Assembly (NCBI RefSeq): GCF_007097145.1
Contig: NZ_VJVZ01000008.1
Span: 62,001-126,000 of the forward strand
Direction of reading: 5' to 3'
Origin: Flavobacterium zepuense
GTDB taxonomy: Bacteria > Bacteroidota > Bacteroidia > Flavobacteriales > Flavobacteriaceae
DNA length: 64,000 nt
Within the stretch, counting starts at the first letter, position 1, and each line of letters starts with the position of its first letter. Under the pieces are notes generated by a model. That model made no database searches. It worked only from the letters and a program-made list of their open reading frames with translations, and had not been told where the DNA came from. Position numbers and translations under genes: made by a program. Below are positions 1 to 8,689 of the stretch, piece by piece.

Positions 1-1
1 G

Positions 2-1342
2 CTAATGGCGGTGGCTTTTATTACGTGTTTCCAATTGTACTGGCTATACTCCGTTTACAATAACCAAAAATCGCTTATAAGTGAGGAAACAGAGAATATG
101 CTTAAAGAATATGCCCTTGATTATGATGGCATGTCTATCATGGGGAATATTAATGGTAACGGGGCCATACTGGCTCCGGAAATGAGGCATTTACCACCCG
201 ATTCTTTAACCGAAGGGATAAGCATACAGGTTAAGCTATCGGGCGATGCTGAGCATGGCATGCTGCGTGACAGCATTCAAAAAACACTTGACTCTATACT
301 TTCTTTAAAAGGCAGCGGCAAATTAGATAGTGTGCTTTATAATAAATTTAAATCAAGGCTTTCAGCTGCTTATCCTAATCTTGAGTATGGGCTTTCCTAC
401 AATATTGGTGATAAAAAGACAAGTTTTCCCAACCCAATGCCCAATACCGCCGATGCTCTTATCGTGGTTAAAACCTCTCAAATAAATCCGTTTAACCAGT
501 TCAGGCTCATACTGTTTAATTTAGAAAGCGTGGTGTTTCAAAATATGGTATGGGATATAGTGCTTTCTATAGTTTATCTTATAGTGTGCATAAGTGCTGT
601 TGTGTTGCTTATAAACAGTACTAAAAAAAGCCGCAAGCTTTTGGAAATGAAAGATAACTTTACCAATAATATGACGCACGAGATCAAGACACCGTTAGCT
701 ACGCTGTATGCGGCTACAGAGGCGCTTGATAAATATGATATGCTTGATGATAAGGTTGCCGCCCGCGAATACATACACATAATGCAGGCCGACTTAAAGC
801 GCCTTACCGAAATGGCCGAGAGCATTTTATACAACGCCAAGCTTAGCGATGGCCGGATAAACCTTAAAAAGGAGAATATAAATATTAAGCAGATGCTTGC
901 CGATATAGCAGGTAAATTTAAACCATCTACCGAGGCGCTCAACGCCGTAATTAACACCGATAGTATCCCGGATGATATGTACATAAAGGCGGATGCCGAG
1001 CATTTGTACAATGTGTTTTGTAACCTGGTAGATAATTCCTTAAAATATTCTGAGGGTAATGCCCAGATTTATTTTAGTGCCAGGGAAGAGGGTGAAAAGG
1101 TAAAGATATGGGTAGAAGATAATGGTGTTGGCATTGCCGAGGCGCATCATAAAGATATTTTTAAGCCGTACTTCCGCGTATCTGAAGGTGATGTGCACAC
1201 CGTAAAAGGCTACGGACTTGGCCTTAGCTACGCTTATGAAATTATTGCCCTTCACAAGGGTGTATTAAAACTGCTAAAAAGCCAGCCCGGCAAAGGCACC
1301 ACGTTTGAAATAACCTTACCTCAGGATCAGGACAATGGATAG
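2..1342 (+). CDS. Sensor histidine kinase (5' end outside window)
   Basis: Membrane sensor kinase that autophosphorylates on His and passes the phosphate to the response regulator encoded next. The reading frame is still open at the left edge and the first visible residues are already inside a membrane segment, so the true start lies upstream. Numbered from the ATG at 5: first membrane segment at 1-18, an extracytoplasmic sensor region to about 180, a second membrane segment near 183-205, the H-box MTHEIKTP with the phospho-acceptor His near 225, then the ATPase domain with N-box NLVDNSLKYS, G1 DNGVGIAEAH and G2 GYGLGLSY. It overlaps the response regulator gene by 8 bases, so the two are translationally coupled. 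The sensor region gives no clue to the signal. Confidence 0.93.
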   Translation, partial: LMAVAFITCFQLYWLYSVYNNQKSLISEETENMLKEYALDYDGMSIMGNINGNGAILAPEMRHLPPDSLTEGISIQVKLSGDAEHGMLRDSIQKTLDSILSLKGSGKLDSVLYNKFKSRLSAAYPNLEYGLSYNIGDKKTSFPNPMPNTADALIVVKTSQINPFNQFRLILFNLESVVFQNMVWDIVLSIVYLIVCISAVVLLINSTKKSRKLLEMKDNFTNNMTHEIKTPLATLYAATEALDKYDMLDDKVAAREYIHIMQADLKRLTEMAESILYNAKLSDGRINLKKENINIKQMLADIAGKFKPSTEALNAVINTDSIPDDMYIKADAEHLYNVFCNLVDNSLKYSEGNAQIYFSAREEGEKVKIWVEDNGVGIAEAHHKDIFKPYFRVSEGDVHTVKGYGLGLSYAYEIIALHKGVLKLLKSQPGKGTTFEITLPQDQDNG

Positions 1343-2030
1343 CATAAATGTATTATTTGTAGAAGATGAGCTGTCGCTTGGTAAGATAACCGGCGATATG
1401 CTTACTAAAAATGGCTTTACAGTGCAATGGGCTCAGGACGGACTCCGCGGGCTGGAGGCTTTTGTGCCCGGAAAGTTTGATATTTGTGTGGTAGACATTA
1501 TGATGCCCGGTATGGATGGCTACAGCCTTGTAAAAGAAATTCGTAAGCAGGACACTGATATACCCGTAATATTTTTAACGGCACGCTCCCTGGCCGAAGA
1601 TGTGGTTAAAGGTTTTGAGACGGGAGGTAACGACTATCTTAAAAAGCCTTTTAGTATAGAGGAGCTGGTGGTGCGTATGAATGCCCTGCTTAAGCGGACA
1701 TCTAAACCTGCTGTAGCTCCCGATGCTATTACGCTCTATAATATAGGAGAGTATCGTTTTAACCGTACCCGTATGGAGTTGAGCCGTGCCGATAAGCGAA
1801 TTATACTTACCCACTTGGAAAATGAGCTGCTATACAGGCTTATAGCGAATAAAAATGAGGTACTGCCCCGCCAGAATGTATTGCTGGAGCTATGGAAAGA
1901 CGATTCGTTTTTTAGTGCCCGCAGCATGGATGTCTTTATAACAAAGCTCCGCAAATATTTTTCTGAAGATCCTGCTGTATCTATCGTAAACATTAGGGGT
2001 ATAGGCTACAAGATAATCGTTAGGGAATAG
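1335..2030 (+). CDS. OmpR-family response regulator
   Basis: DNA-binding response regulator of 231 residues, partner of the upstream kinase. The N-terminal receiver domain has the acidic pair near residues 10-11 (VEDE), the phospho-acceptor Asp near 52 in VVDIMMPG, a conserved Thr in FLTAR and Lys in LKKPFS. The C-terminal half is a winged-helix domain ending IRGIGYKI, typical of the OmpR/PhoB group. The start overlaps the kinase gene. A strong stem-loop follows 14 bases after the stop. The target genes cannot be told from the sequence. Confidence 0.95.
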   Translation: MDSINVLFVEDELSLGKITGDMLTKNGFTVQWAQDGLRGLEAFVPGKFDICVVDIMMPGMDGYSLVKEIRKQDTDIPVIFLTARSLAEDVVKGFETGGNDYLKKPFSIEELVVRMNALLKRTSKPAVAPDAITLYNIGEYRFNRTRMELSRADKRIILTHLENELLYRLIANKNEVLPRQNVLLELWKDDSFFSARSMDVFITKLRKYFSEDPAVSIVNIRGIGYKIIVRE

Positions 2031-2044
2031 CCATAAAAACAAAA

Positions 2045-2064
2045 TCCCGCCTAAAAAGGCGGGA
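2045..2064. terminator. Bidirectional terminator between response regulator and htrA
   Basis: A perfect 7-bp stem (TCCCGCC at 2045-2051, GGCGGGA at 2058-2064) with a 6-base A-rich loop lies between two convergent genes. The A/T-rich flanks suit termination from both sides. Confidence 0.75.
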
Positions 2065-2095
2065 CTTCACTAAAAATATAAAGCAAGATGAATAA

Positions 2096-3496
2096 TTACA
2101 TTATAAAGCGTACCACCTGACGGTTTTTAGTAAGCATCTCTACACGCACACGCTCGTTTTGCCCTTTGCGCGATAACAGTTCGGTTACGGTTTCAATATC
2201 TGTAGCCTTAACGTTATTAATACTTAGGATGATACCGTCTTTAAGCTCCTCATAGTAAGGCATATAATTCTCATCGGTAATCTCTTTTATCCTCACTCCA
2301 TAATCTATTTTAAGCTGTTTCTTTTCAGCCGCTGAAAGGTCCTGTAACTCAAGTCCGTCATACGTAAGGCTGTTAATCTCATTTTTTGTAAGCTTAACTG
2401 GCAGGGTAACCAGGTCGCCATTACGGTCTACCGTAACCTTAACCACATCGTTAGGGCGTTTAGTAACAATAGAACGGCTTATATCGGCAAAACCGGTAAC
2501 AGTGTTATCGTCTATCTTTACAATAATATCACCTTTTTTAATGCCTGCTTTTTGGGCGCCACTTTTATCTACTACACTGTTAACATAAAAGCCTTGTGTT
2601 TGGTTTGTTCCCAGTTCTTTGCTCGAAGTACTGTTAAGCTCGTTGCCCTGTACACCAAGTACACCACGCTGTACATTACCAAACTCCATAAGGTCTTCTA
2701 TTATCTTGCGGGTAATGTTACTTGGTACAGCAAACGAGTAGCCTACATAAGAGCCTGTAGTGCTGCTTATCATGGTGTTAATACCTATAAGCTCGCCACG
2801 GGTGTTAACCAGCGCACCACCGCTGTTGCCGGGGTTAACGGCAGCATCGGTTTGTATAAACGATTGCAGGCCATCTTTACTTAAATTCCTTGCTTTCGCC
2901 GAAACGATACCTGCGGTAACAGTACTGTTAAGGTTGTACGGGTTACCTACGGCAAGCACCCATTCGCCCACTTTCATGTCGTCGCTATTGCCAAAGGTGG
3001 CATACGGCAGCTTCTCATTAGTATCTACTTTAAGCAGGGCAATATCCATTTTAGAGTCGGTGCCTACAAGTTTTGCTTTGTACGATTTGTTGTTGTTAAG
3101 GGTAACTTCCAGTTCCGATGCGTTTTGTATCACGTGGTTGTTGGTAACAATGTAGCCGTCTTCGGTAATAATAACACCACTACCGGTACCCACCTGGGCC
3201 TGTTGCTGGCCGCCGCGAGAGCCGTAAAAAAACTCCATCATGGGGTTGCTTGGCGCAGTAGCATACGATGTGTTTTTAACGTGAACCACTGTATGCACGG
3301 CTTTATCGGCTGCAGCCGTAAAATCGGTAGGGGCTTCAGCGCCGGTTAATGATACATTCCTGCTAAATGCAGATTGGGGAGCGGCTATTGATAAGGCAGA
3401 ACTTGGAGTGTCGTTATCAAATACCAGTTTGTAAGCTCCAAGGGTTGTGGCTCCGCTTAAAAGGGAAACCAGGAACAGGCTTGAAATTTGTTTCAT
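2096..3496 (-). CDS. HtrA/DegP-family periplasmic serine protease
   Basis: Envelope protein-quality protease of 466 residues. An N-terminal signal/anchor segment (residues 5-25) is followed by a trypsin-like domain with the full catalytic triad: His121 (TNNHVI), Asp151 (MDIALLK) and Ser225 (NPGNSGG). A PDZ domain follows (about 275-370, GVLGVQ to PVKL), then a divergent second PDZ-like segment to the end. This matches the Do/DegP layout and length. It is convergent with the response regulator and divergent from dapF. No regulatory site was recognised upstream. Confidence 0.95.
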   Translation of the reverse strand: MKQISSLFLVSLLSGATTLGAYKLVFDNDTPSSALSIAAPQSAFSRNVSLTGAEAPTDFTAAADKAVHTVVHVKNTSYATAPSNPMMEFFYGSRGGQQQAQVGTGSGVIITEDGYIVTNNHVIQNASELEVTLNNNKSYKAKLVGTDSKMDIALLKVDTNEKLPYATFGNSDDMKVGEWVLAVGNPYNLNSTVTAGIVSAKARNLSKDGLQSFIQTDAAVNPGNSGGALVNTRGELIGINTMISSTTGSYVGYSFAVPSNITRKIIEDLMEFGNVQRGVLGVQGNELNSTSSKELGTNQTQGFYVNSVVDKSGAQKAGIKKGDIIVKIDDNTVTGFADISRSIVTKRPNDVVKVTVDRNGDLVTLPVKLTKNEINSLTYDGLELQDLSAAEKKQLKIDYGVRIKEITDENYMPYYEELKDGIILSINNVKATDIETVTELLSRKGQNERVRVEMLTKNRQVVRFIM

Positions 3497-3570
3497 AATA
3501 GTAAACAGTATTTAATTTTTTTAATGGTTAAAGTGCGGTAGCAGCCATGTTTTTATGTCGTTTATATTCG

Positions 3571-3578
3571 TACTTTTG
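3571..3578 (+). promoter_or_regulatory. Bacteroidota -7 element for dapF
   Basis: TACTTTTG matches the Bacteroidota -7 consensus TAnnTTTG and lies 19 bases before the dapF start, a normal spacing. No clear -33 TTG was found. Confidence 0.55.
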
Positions 3579-3597
3579 TCCTTATTATATGCACTAA

Positions 3598-4380
3598 ATG
3601 GAATACACTTTTTACAAATACCAGGGCACCGGAAACGACTTTGTCATGGTAGACAACCGCGATGATATATTTCCCAAAAATGATACCAAACTTGTTGCAA
3701 AGCTTTGCGACCGCCGATTTGGTATTGGGGGCGATGGGCTCATTTTATTAGAAAACGCAGGAAGTGCTGATTTTCGTATGGTATACTATAATTCTGATGG
3801 AAATGAAAGCACCATGTGCGGCAACGGCGGCAGGTGCATTGTGGCTTTTGCCAATGCCTTAGGGATTATAGATAACGAAACCGAATTTGATGCGGTAGAT
3901 GGCCGCCATCATGCCACTATAGATGAGTATGGCATTGTATCGCTGCACATGAAGGATGTAAATACCGTATCGGTATACGAAGATTACGTGTTTTTAGATA
4001 CCGGATCGCCACATCACGTTGAAATTGTAGACGACCTGCCGGTTTTAGATGTTAAGCACATAGGGGCAAACATCCGCTACAGCGGTTTATATGGAGATAA
4101 AGGTAGCAACGTAAACTTTGTAAGTCAGACTGAAAATGACAAATTTTCAGTACGCACGTATGAGCGTGGTGTAGAAGATGAAACTTTGTCTTGTGGTACT
4201 GGTGTAACTGCCGTTGCCATAGCCATGAAAGTTTTGGGTAAGACCGATGCTAACCATGTAAGCCTGAGCACACCTGGCGGCGAGTTAAAAGTCTCTTTTG
4301 CTCAAAACGGAAAGCAGTTTACCAATGTATATCTTATTGGCCCGGCTAAATTTGTTTTTAAAGGCGAAGCAGAATGGTAA
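3598..4380 (+). CDS. dapF: Diaminopimelate epimerase
   Basis: Cofactor-independent racemase converting LL- to meso-diaminopimelate for lysine and peptidoglycan synthesis. At 260 residues it has the family length. Both active-site cysteines are present: Cys74 in MCGNGGRC and Cys199 in SCGTGV. The N-terminal signature TGNDFVMVDN is also clear. It is the first gene of a tight run: the next ORF overlaps its stop by 7 bases and mltG follows 11 bases later. A TAnnTTTG promoter lies just upstream. Confidence 0.97.
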   Translation: MEYTFYKYQGTGNDFVMVDNRDDIFPKNDTKLVAKLCDRRFGIGGDGLILLENAGSADFRMVYYNSDGNESTMCGNGGRCIVAFANALGIIDNETEFDAVDGRHHATIDEYGIVSLHMKDVNTVSVYEDYVFLDTGSPHHVEIVDDLPVLDVKHIGANIRYSGLYGDKGSNVNFVSQTENDKFSVRTYERGVEDETLSCGTGVTAVAIAMKVLGKTDANHVSLSTPGGELKVSFAQNGKQFTNVYLIGPAKFVFKGEAEW

Positions 4381-4904
4381 CCTTAACGGGAAACACTATT
4401 TACCTTAGGGCCCTGGAGCCCGAAGACCTTGATTTTATTTACCGTATAGAAAATAACGAAGCTATGTGGCATGTTAGCAATACGCAAACGCCCTATAGCC
4501 GCTTTTTAATACGCCAGTACCTGGAAAATGCCCATCAGGATATTTATGAGGCCAAGCAATTACGCCTTACCATTTGCGATAAAGCGTCCACCGCTACTGT
4601 GGGTTTGATAGACCTTTTTGACTTTGACCCCGCCAACCAAAGGGCAGGTGTGGGTATTATAATAGAACAGGATCAGGACCGTAATAAAGGGTTTGGCAAA
4701 GAGGCTTTAAGCCTGCTTATTAACTACGCTTTTACCAAATTGCAGCTGCACCAGCTGTATGCAAATATCCATTTAGATAATGTTGCAAGTACCACCCTTT
4801 TTACTAATTTTGGCTTCCAATTAATTGGGATAAAAAAAGACTGGAACAGGCAGCACAACCAATACCATGATGAGGCGCTGTACCAACTAATAAACAATAA
4901 CTAA
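4374..4904 (+). CDS. GNAT-family N-acetyltransferase
   Basis: Acetyl-CoA-dependent acetyltransferase of 176 residues, closest in outline to the RimJ/SpeG group. The N-terminal start IYLRALEPEDLDFIY, the central GVGIIIEQDQDRNKGFGKEA (acetyl-CoA pyrophosphate-binding Q/RxxGxG/A region) and the C-terminal TLFTNFGFQLIG are typical. The substrate is not readable; polyamines and protein N-termini are both known for relatives. The start overlaps the end of dapF, so translation is probably coupled. Confidence 0.9.
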   Translation: MVTLTGNTIYLRALEPEDLDFIYRIENNEAMWHVSNTQTPYSRFLIRQYLENAHQDIYEAKQLRLTICDKASTATVGLIDLFDFDPANQRAGVGIIIEQDQDRNKGFGKEALSLLINYAFTKLQLHQLYANIHLDNVASTTLFTNFGFQLIGIKKDWNRQHNQYHDEALYQLINNN

Positions 4905-4915
4905 AACATAGCATT

Positions 4916-5956
4916 TTGAACTTAAGGAAAATTGTAGGCATCGTGTCGCTGGTCGTGGTTATCGGCGGTACCATTTATGGCTATATGTTGTATAAGGATA
5001 TATTTTCGCCAAACACGGCTTTTGATAAAGAAGAAGTGGCGGTATTTGTACCCACAGGCAGTAATTTTGAGGAGGTAAAAGCACTGGTTAAGCCATACGT
5101 TAAAGATATGGACCGCTTTGTGAGTACAGCCGAGAAAAAAGAATATCCCAATAACGTTAAAGCGGGTAAGTTTGTTTTTAGGAACGGCATGAGCAGCAAC
5201 GACCTTATAATAGCCCTGCGCCAGCCCCTAACGGTGAATATTGCCTTCAATAACCAGGAAACCCTGCAAAGGGCGGTAGGCCGTATAGCGCAGCAAATTG
5301 AGCCGGACAGCCTTCAGTTACTTGAAGCGTTTACCGATAAAGCTTTTTTAGAAGAGAACGGCTTTAACGAAGATAATGTACTGAGCATTTTTATACCTAA
5401 TACCTACGAGTTCTTTTGGAACACCACAGGCACCAAGGTTAGGGATAAGCTTATGAAAGAATACCGTAAATTCTGGACACCGGAAAGGCTTGCCAAAGCA
5501 GAAGCGCAAAACTTAACGCCATTGCAGGTATCGGCACTTGCGGCTATTGTGCATAAAGAAACCGTTAAGAACGATGAGAGGCCACGTGTAGCAGGCGTAT
5601 ACCTTAACCGACTTAAAAAAGGCATGAAGCTGGAAGCCGACCCAACCGTTATTTACGCTATTAAAAAGCAGTCGGGCGATTTTGACCAGGTTATTAAACG
5701 TGTGTTCTTTAAAGACCTGCTTATTGATTCTCCTTACAATATGTACAAATATGAGGGATTACCTCCGGGGCCAATTGCCATGCCCGATATCTCGGCTATT
5801 GATGCCGTACTAAACCCTGAGCAGCACAATTACATTTATTTTTGCGCCAGTGTTACTAATTTTGGCTACCATGAATTTGCAGTTACTCCGGCGCAGCACG
5901 AAGTTAACCGCCAAAAGTATGTTGCCTGGGTAGAAAAGATGGGTATAAAGAGGTAA
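4916..5956 (+). CDS. mltG: Endolytic murein transglycosylase MltG (YceG-like)
   Basis: Inner-membrane lytic transglycosylase that cuts nascent glycan strands and so sets their length. The 346-residue protein has one N-terminal membrane anchor (residues 5-27) and a YceG-like domain. The catalytic Glu is at about 215 in IVHKETVKNDE, followed by the conserved VAGVYLNRL and the substrate-site region SPYNMYKYEGLPPGPI. The start is TTG at 4916; it follows the GNAT stop by 11 bases and no ATG precedes the anchor. It closes a dapF-GNAT-mltG run that ends in a stem-loop. Confidence 0.94.
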   Translation: MNLRKIVGIVSLVVVIGGTIYGYMLYKDIFSPNTAFDKEEVAVFVPTGSNFEEVKALVKPYVKDMDRFVSTAEKKEYPNNVKAGKFVFRNGMSSNDLIIALRQPLTVNIAFNNQETLQRAVGRIAQQIEPDSLQLLEAFTDKAFLEENGFNEDNVLSIFIPNTYEFFWNTTGTKVRDKLMKEYRKFWTPERLAKAEAQNLTPLQVSALAAIVHKETVKNDERPRVAGVYLNRLKKGMKLEADPTVIYAIKKQSGDFDQVIKRVFFKDLLIDSPYNMYKYEGLPPGPIAMPDISAIDAVLNPEQHNYIYFCASVTNFGYHEFAVTPAQHEVNRQKYVAWVEKMGIKR

Positions 5957-5977
5957 ATTCTTACATAAATTATAAAG

Positions 5978-6016
5978 AATTCCGGAGGTTTTTAAACTTT
6001 TCCGGAATTTTTTTTA
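5978..6016 (+). terminator. Rho-independent terminator after mltG
   Basis: AATTCCGGA at 5978-5986 pairs perfectly with TCCGGAATT at 6001-6009 and is followed by a run of T, 21 bases after the mltG stop. Confidence 0.8.
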
Positions 6017-6174
6017 CCCTAAATGCCCTACAAAAATTTTAAAGCTACCGGGTTTGTAATTCCCTTTAAACAGGGTAATTAAGCGTTATTCTTACAAGGT
6101 AACATGGTCTTAACAAAAAGTTAAAGTAGGGTGTGCGGCTAAGGTGCTGTAAATCAGGTTGTGTTTTTTTGTTG

Positions 6175-6182
6175 TATATTTG
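6175..6182 (+). promoter_or_regulatory. -7 element of the lysozyme-like gene
   Basis: TATATTTG fits TAnnTTTG and lies 46 bases before the start codon at 6229. A good -33 TTG at normal spacing was not found. Confidence 0.45.
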
Positions 6183-6228
6183 CATCTGTGAAATTCATAA
6201 GGTGACAGATTATGAGAAATAAATACAC

Positions 6229-6879
6229 ATGATTAAGAAATGGATATACTTTGCGGGCTTAGGACTTTTTATAGCAACCGTGAGCTCAGGTTTCAAACCT
6301 AAAGAAGAAAAACAGTTTGGTAAAATAGAAGGCTTTCACTTAGCCGAAGACGAAATTACCAATTACACAGTTCCTACTATTGACGAAACCGCCAAAGTAA
6401 ATTTCAATTTCCCCTTTACCGGCAAAACGTATGTAGGCTTTAAACAAGCCGTAGCCATTAAAGAATCTCAGGGCCTTTACAAATTAGTTAACCGTTACGG
6501 TTACATGGGTAAGTACCAGTTTGGCAAAAGCGCCTTACGTGCACTGGGCATTAAAGACTCCAATAAATTTTTAAATAACCCTGCGTTACAGGAACGTGCT
6601 TTTAAAGCATTGTGTTCTAAAAACAAATGGGAACTTAGAAACGAGATAGACCGTTTTGATGGCAAAATAATAAATGGCATCATGATTACCGAATCGGGCC
6701 TATTAGCCGCTGCACACCTTGCAGGCGCAAACTCGGTAAAGAACTTTTTGCATAGTAATGGTAAAAGGGCTTTCCGCGATGGTTTTGGTACTTCATTAAA
6801 AAGCTATATCAAAAAATTTGGAGGTTATGATACTTCTGCTATCGTTGCGCACCCTGAGCCTAAAGTAAGGCTTAACTAA
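6229..6879 (+). CDS. Secreted lysozyme-like peptidoglycan-active protein
   Basis: 216-residue exported protein. An N-terminal signal or anchor segment (residues 4-22) is followed by a spacer and then a lysozyme/lytic-transglycosylase-like region from about 65: a Glu in AIKESQG, then the MGKYQFGKSALRALGI pattern shared by transglycosylase folds that recognise glycan. The family is often called a peptidoglycan-binding protein in flavobacteria. Whether it hydrolyses or only binds is unclear. It stands alone, with its own promoter, convergent with a small membrane protein gene 2 bases away. Confidence 0.75.
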   Translation: MIKKWIYFAGLGLFIATVSSGFKPKEEKQFGKIEGFHLAEDEITNYTVPTIDETAKVNFNFPFTGKTYVGFKQAVAIKESQGLYKLVNRYGYMGKYQFGKSALRALGIKDSNKFLNNPALQERAFKALCSKNKWELRNEIDRFDGKIINGIMITESGLLAAAHLAGANSVKNFLHSNGKRAFRDGFGTSLKSYIKKFGGYDTSAIVAHPEPKVRLN

Positions 6880-6881
6880 GC

Positions 6882-7283
6882 TTATAGAAGCTTTAATTTA
6901 TCCTCCGCATCTTTAAGCACAATTTCCTGCTCACTTAATATTTCTCCAACTTTTTTTTGCTGTAATCTATTATTACTATTTTTAACTTTTGCGTATCCCT
7001 TTTCGCTGAGGTTTTTTACATGGTTTTTTTGCAGGTATTTTAGGTACTCCCCATAGGTCATCCCATCAGTAAACGTTTCTTTTAAGTGGTCGCCGCTAAG
7101 AATGTACTGGCTGAGATTTTCCTGCAGCTGTAACGATTTTTTACGAAGGTTTTGATATTGCAATAACAGGTAGCTCTTCCTTTCCTTATAGCCTGCCCTG
7201 CTATTCAATAGCTTAGTAAGGAGGTATACTATTACACCACCACAAAGCACAATCACGATTGTAAGGTCTGGAAATAGTGGCAT
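6882..7283 (-). CDS. Hypothetical protein with membrane anchor and coiled coil
   Basis: 133 residues. One N-terminal hydrophobic segment (residues 6-26) is followed by a basic, Leu/Lys/Gln-rich helical region with heptad-like spacing to the end (LLLQYQNLRKKSLQLQENLSQ and a charged tail). This suggests an inner-membrane protein with a cytoplasmic coiled coil. I do not recognise the family. Its 3' end abuts the end of the lysozyme-like gene. Confidence 0.7.
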   Translation of the reverse strand: MPLFPDLTIVIVLCGGVIVYLLTKLLNSRAGYKERKSYLLLQYQNLRKKSLQLQENLSQYILSGDHLKETFTDGMTYGEYLKYLQKNHVKNLSEKGYAKVKNSNNRLQQKKVGEILSEQEIVLKDAEDKLKLL

Positions 7284-7466
7284 TGTAGTTTTCGTTTATC
7301 GCTAATTTAATCAAAAAAATGCGGTAAACCCTTATGAAATAAGGGTTTGGTGTGCGAAAAAACAATTTTATAATTTGACTGCCCCTTTTTTAATAATACC
7401 TTAAAATATGCGGTCGCAAATTTTTAATTTGTTTACATTGGCTGCCCAGTTCCATAATTTTGAAAC

Positions 7467-8642
7467 TTATTTACTCCTCTTATTATAGCTTGCCAGCGTC
7501 ACATATCCTGCAATTCCTGCCAATATCGATGCTGTTAGGATGGCAAATTTAGCTTCGGCTTGTAGCCAGGGCTTATCAAAAGACAACAATGCTATAAAAA
7601 TTGACATTGTAAATCCTATACCACCTAATAATCCCAATCCTAATACATGTGGCCATCTTACTCCCTCGGGTAACTGGGCAACCTTAAGTTTTACCGATAG
7701 CCATGACATGGCAAATATCCCTACTGGTTTCCCTAAAAATAACCCTAAAACAATGCCCAGCCCTAAATTGCTGAAAAGCGATTGTGTCATCCCACTCTCA
7801 AACGTAATGTTAGTATTGGCAATGGCAAAAATAGGCATTATAATAAAGTTAACCGGGTTAGAAAGTAGGTGCTCCAGCTTTTCTAACGGCGATTCAGTGG
7901 CGTCAGGTGTAGTAGGTAAGGTAAGGGCAGTAAGCACCCCGGCAATAGTGGCGTGCACGCCGGAATGGTGTATAAAATACCATATAACAGCTCCGGATAT
8001 CAAATACATCCACAGGCTTTTAACGCCTAATCGGTTAAATATAATTAGTAAGGCTATTATAGCAGCTGCATAGCCCAGGTATATCCAATGCAGTTCACCC
8101 GAATAAAAAATAGCAATAACCAGTATAGCCATCAAATCGTCTACAATGGCAAGAGCAGCTAAAAATATTTTAAGCCCGATGGGTACTTTGTTACCCAATA
8201 ATGAGAGTATCCCTAAGGCAAAAGCAATATCGGTAGCCATGGGTATACCCCATCCGGCAGCAGTGCGCGCCTCGTTATGGTTAAAAATACTGTAGATGAG
8301 GGCAGGTACAATAACACCGCCAATGGCCGCAAGTACCGGTAACGCCGCTTGGCGCGCTGTAGATAATTCCCCTTCAACAATTTCGCGTTTAATCTCAAGC
8401 CCAACCAGTAAAAAGAAAATAGCCATAAGGCCATCATTTATCCAGGTTATAAGGGGATATCTTAAATGTATTACAGTAGTTTCAAAACCAAGGCCGGTTT
8501 GCAGCAGGTTCTCAAAATTATCGGCAAGGCCGGTATTTGCAATGGTTAACGATATTACCACGCACAATAATAATAGGATGCCGCCTGAAGATGATGAGCT
8601 GAAGAAGTTTCTGAATACTTTAAGGTTGATGAGTTTTGCCAT
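7467..8642 (-). CDS. nhaA: Na+/H+ antiporter NhaA
   Basis: Inner-membrane sodium/proton antiporter for pH and Na+ homeostasis. The 391-residue protein has about 12 hydrophobic segments. The family hallmarks are visible: MAIFFLLVGLEIKRE, the paired aspartates in MATDIAFALGIL and ALAIVDDLMAI that bind Na+/H+, and GVHATIAGV. Length and order match E. coli NhaA. It stands alone on the minus strand beside the sulP gene, which has the same orientation, with 47 bases between them. Confidence 0.96.
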   Translation of the reverse strand: MAKLINLKVFRNFFSSSSSGGILLLLCVVISLTIANTGLADNFENLLQTGLGFETTVIHLRYPLITWINDGLMAIFFLLVGLEIKREIVEGELSTARQAALPVLAAIGGVIVPALIYSIFNHNEARTAAGWGIPMATDIAFALGILSLLGNKVPIGLKIFLAALAIVDDLMAILVIAIFYSGELHWIYLGYAAAIIALLIIFNRLGVKSLWMYLISGAVIWYFIHHSGVHATIAGVLTALTLPTTPDATESPLEKLEHLLSNPVNFIIMPIFAIANTNITFESGMTQSLFSNLGLGIVLGLFLGKPVGIFAMSWLSVKLKVAQLPEGVRWPHVLGLGLLGGIGFTMSIFIALLSFDKPWLQAEAKFAILTASILAGIAGYVTLASYNKRSK

Positions 8643-8689
8643 ATTGTAAAAATACAGAATTTAACATCAAACCCCAACAATAATGCGGC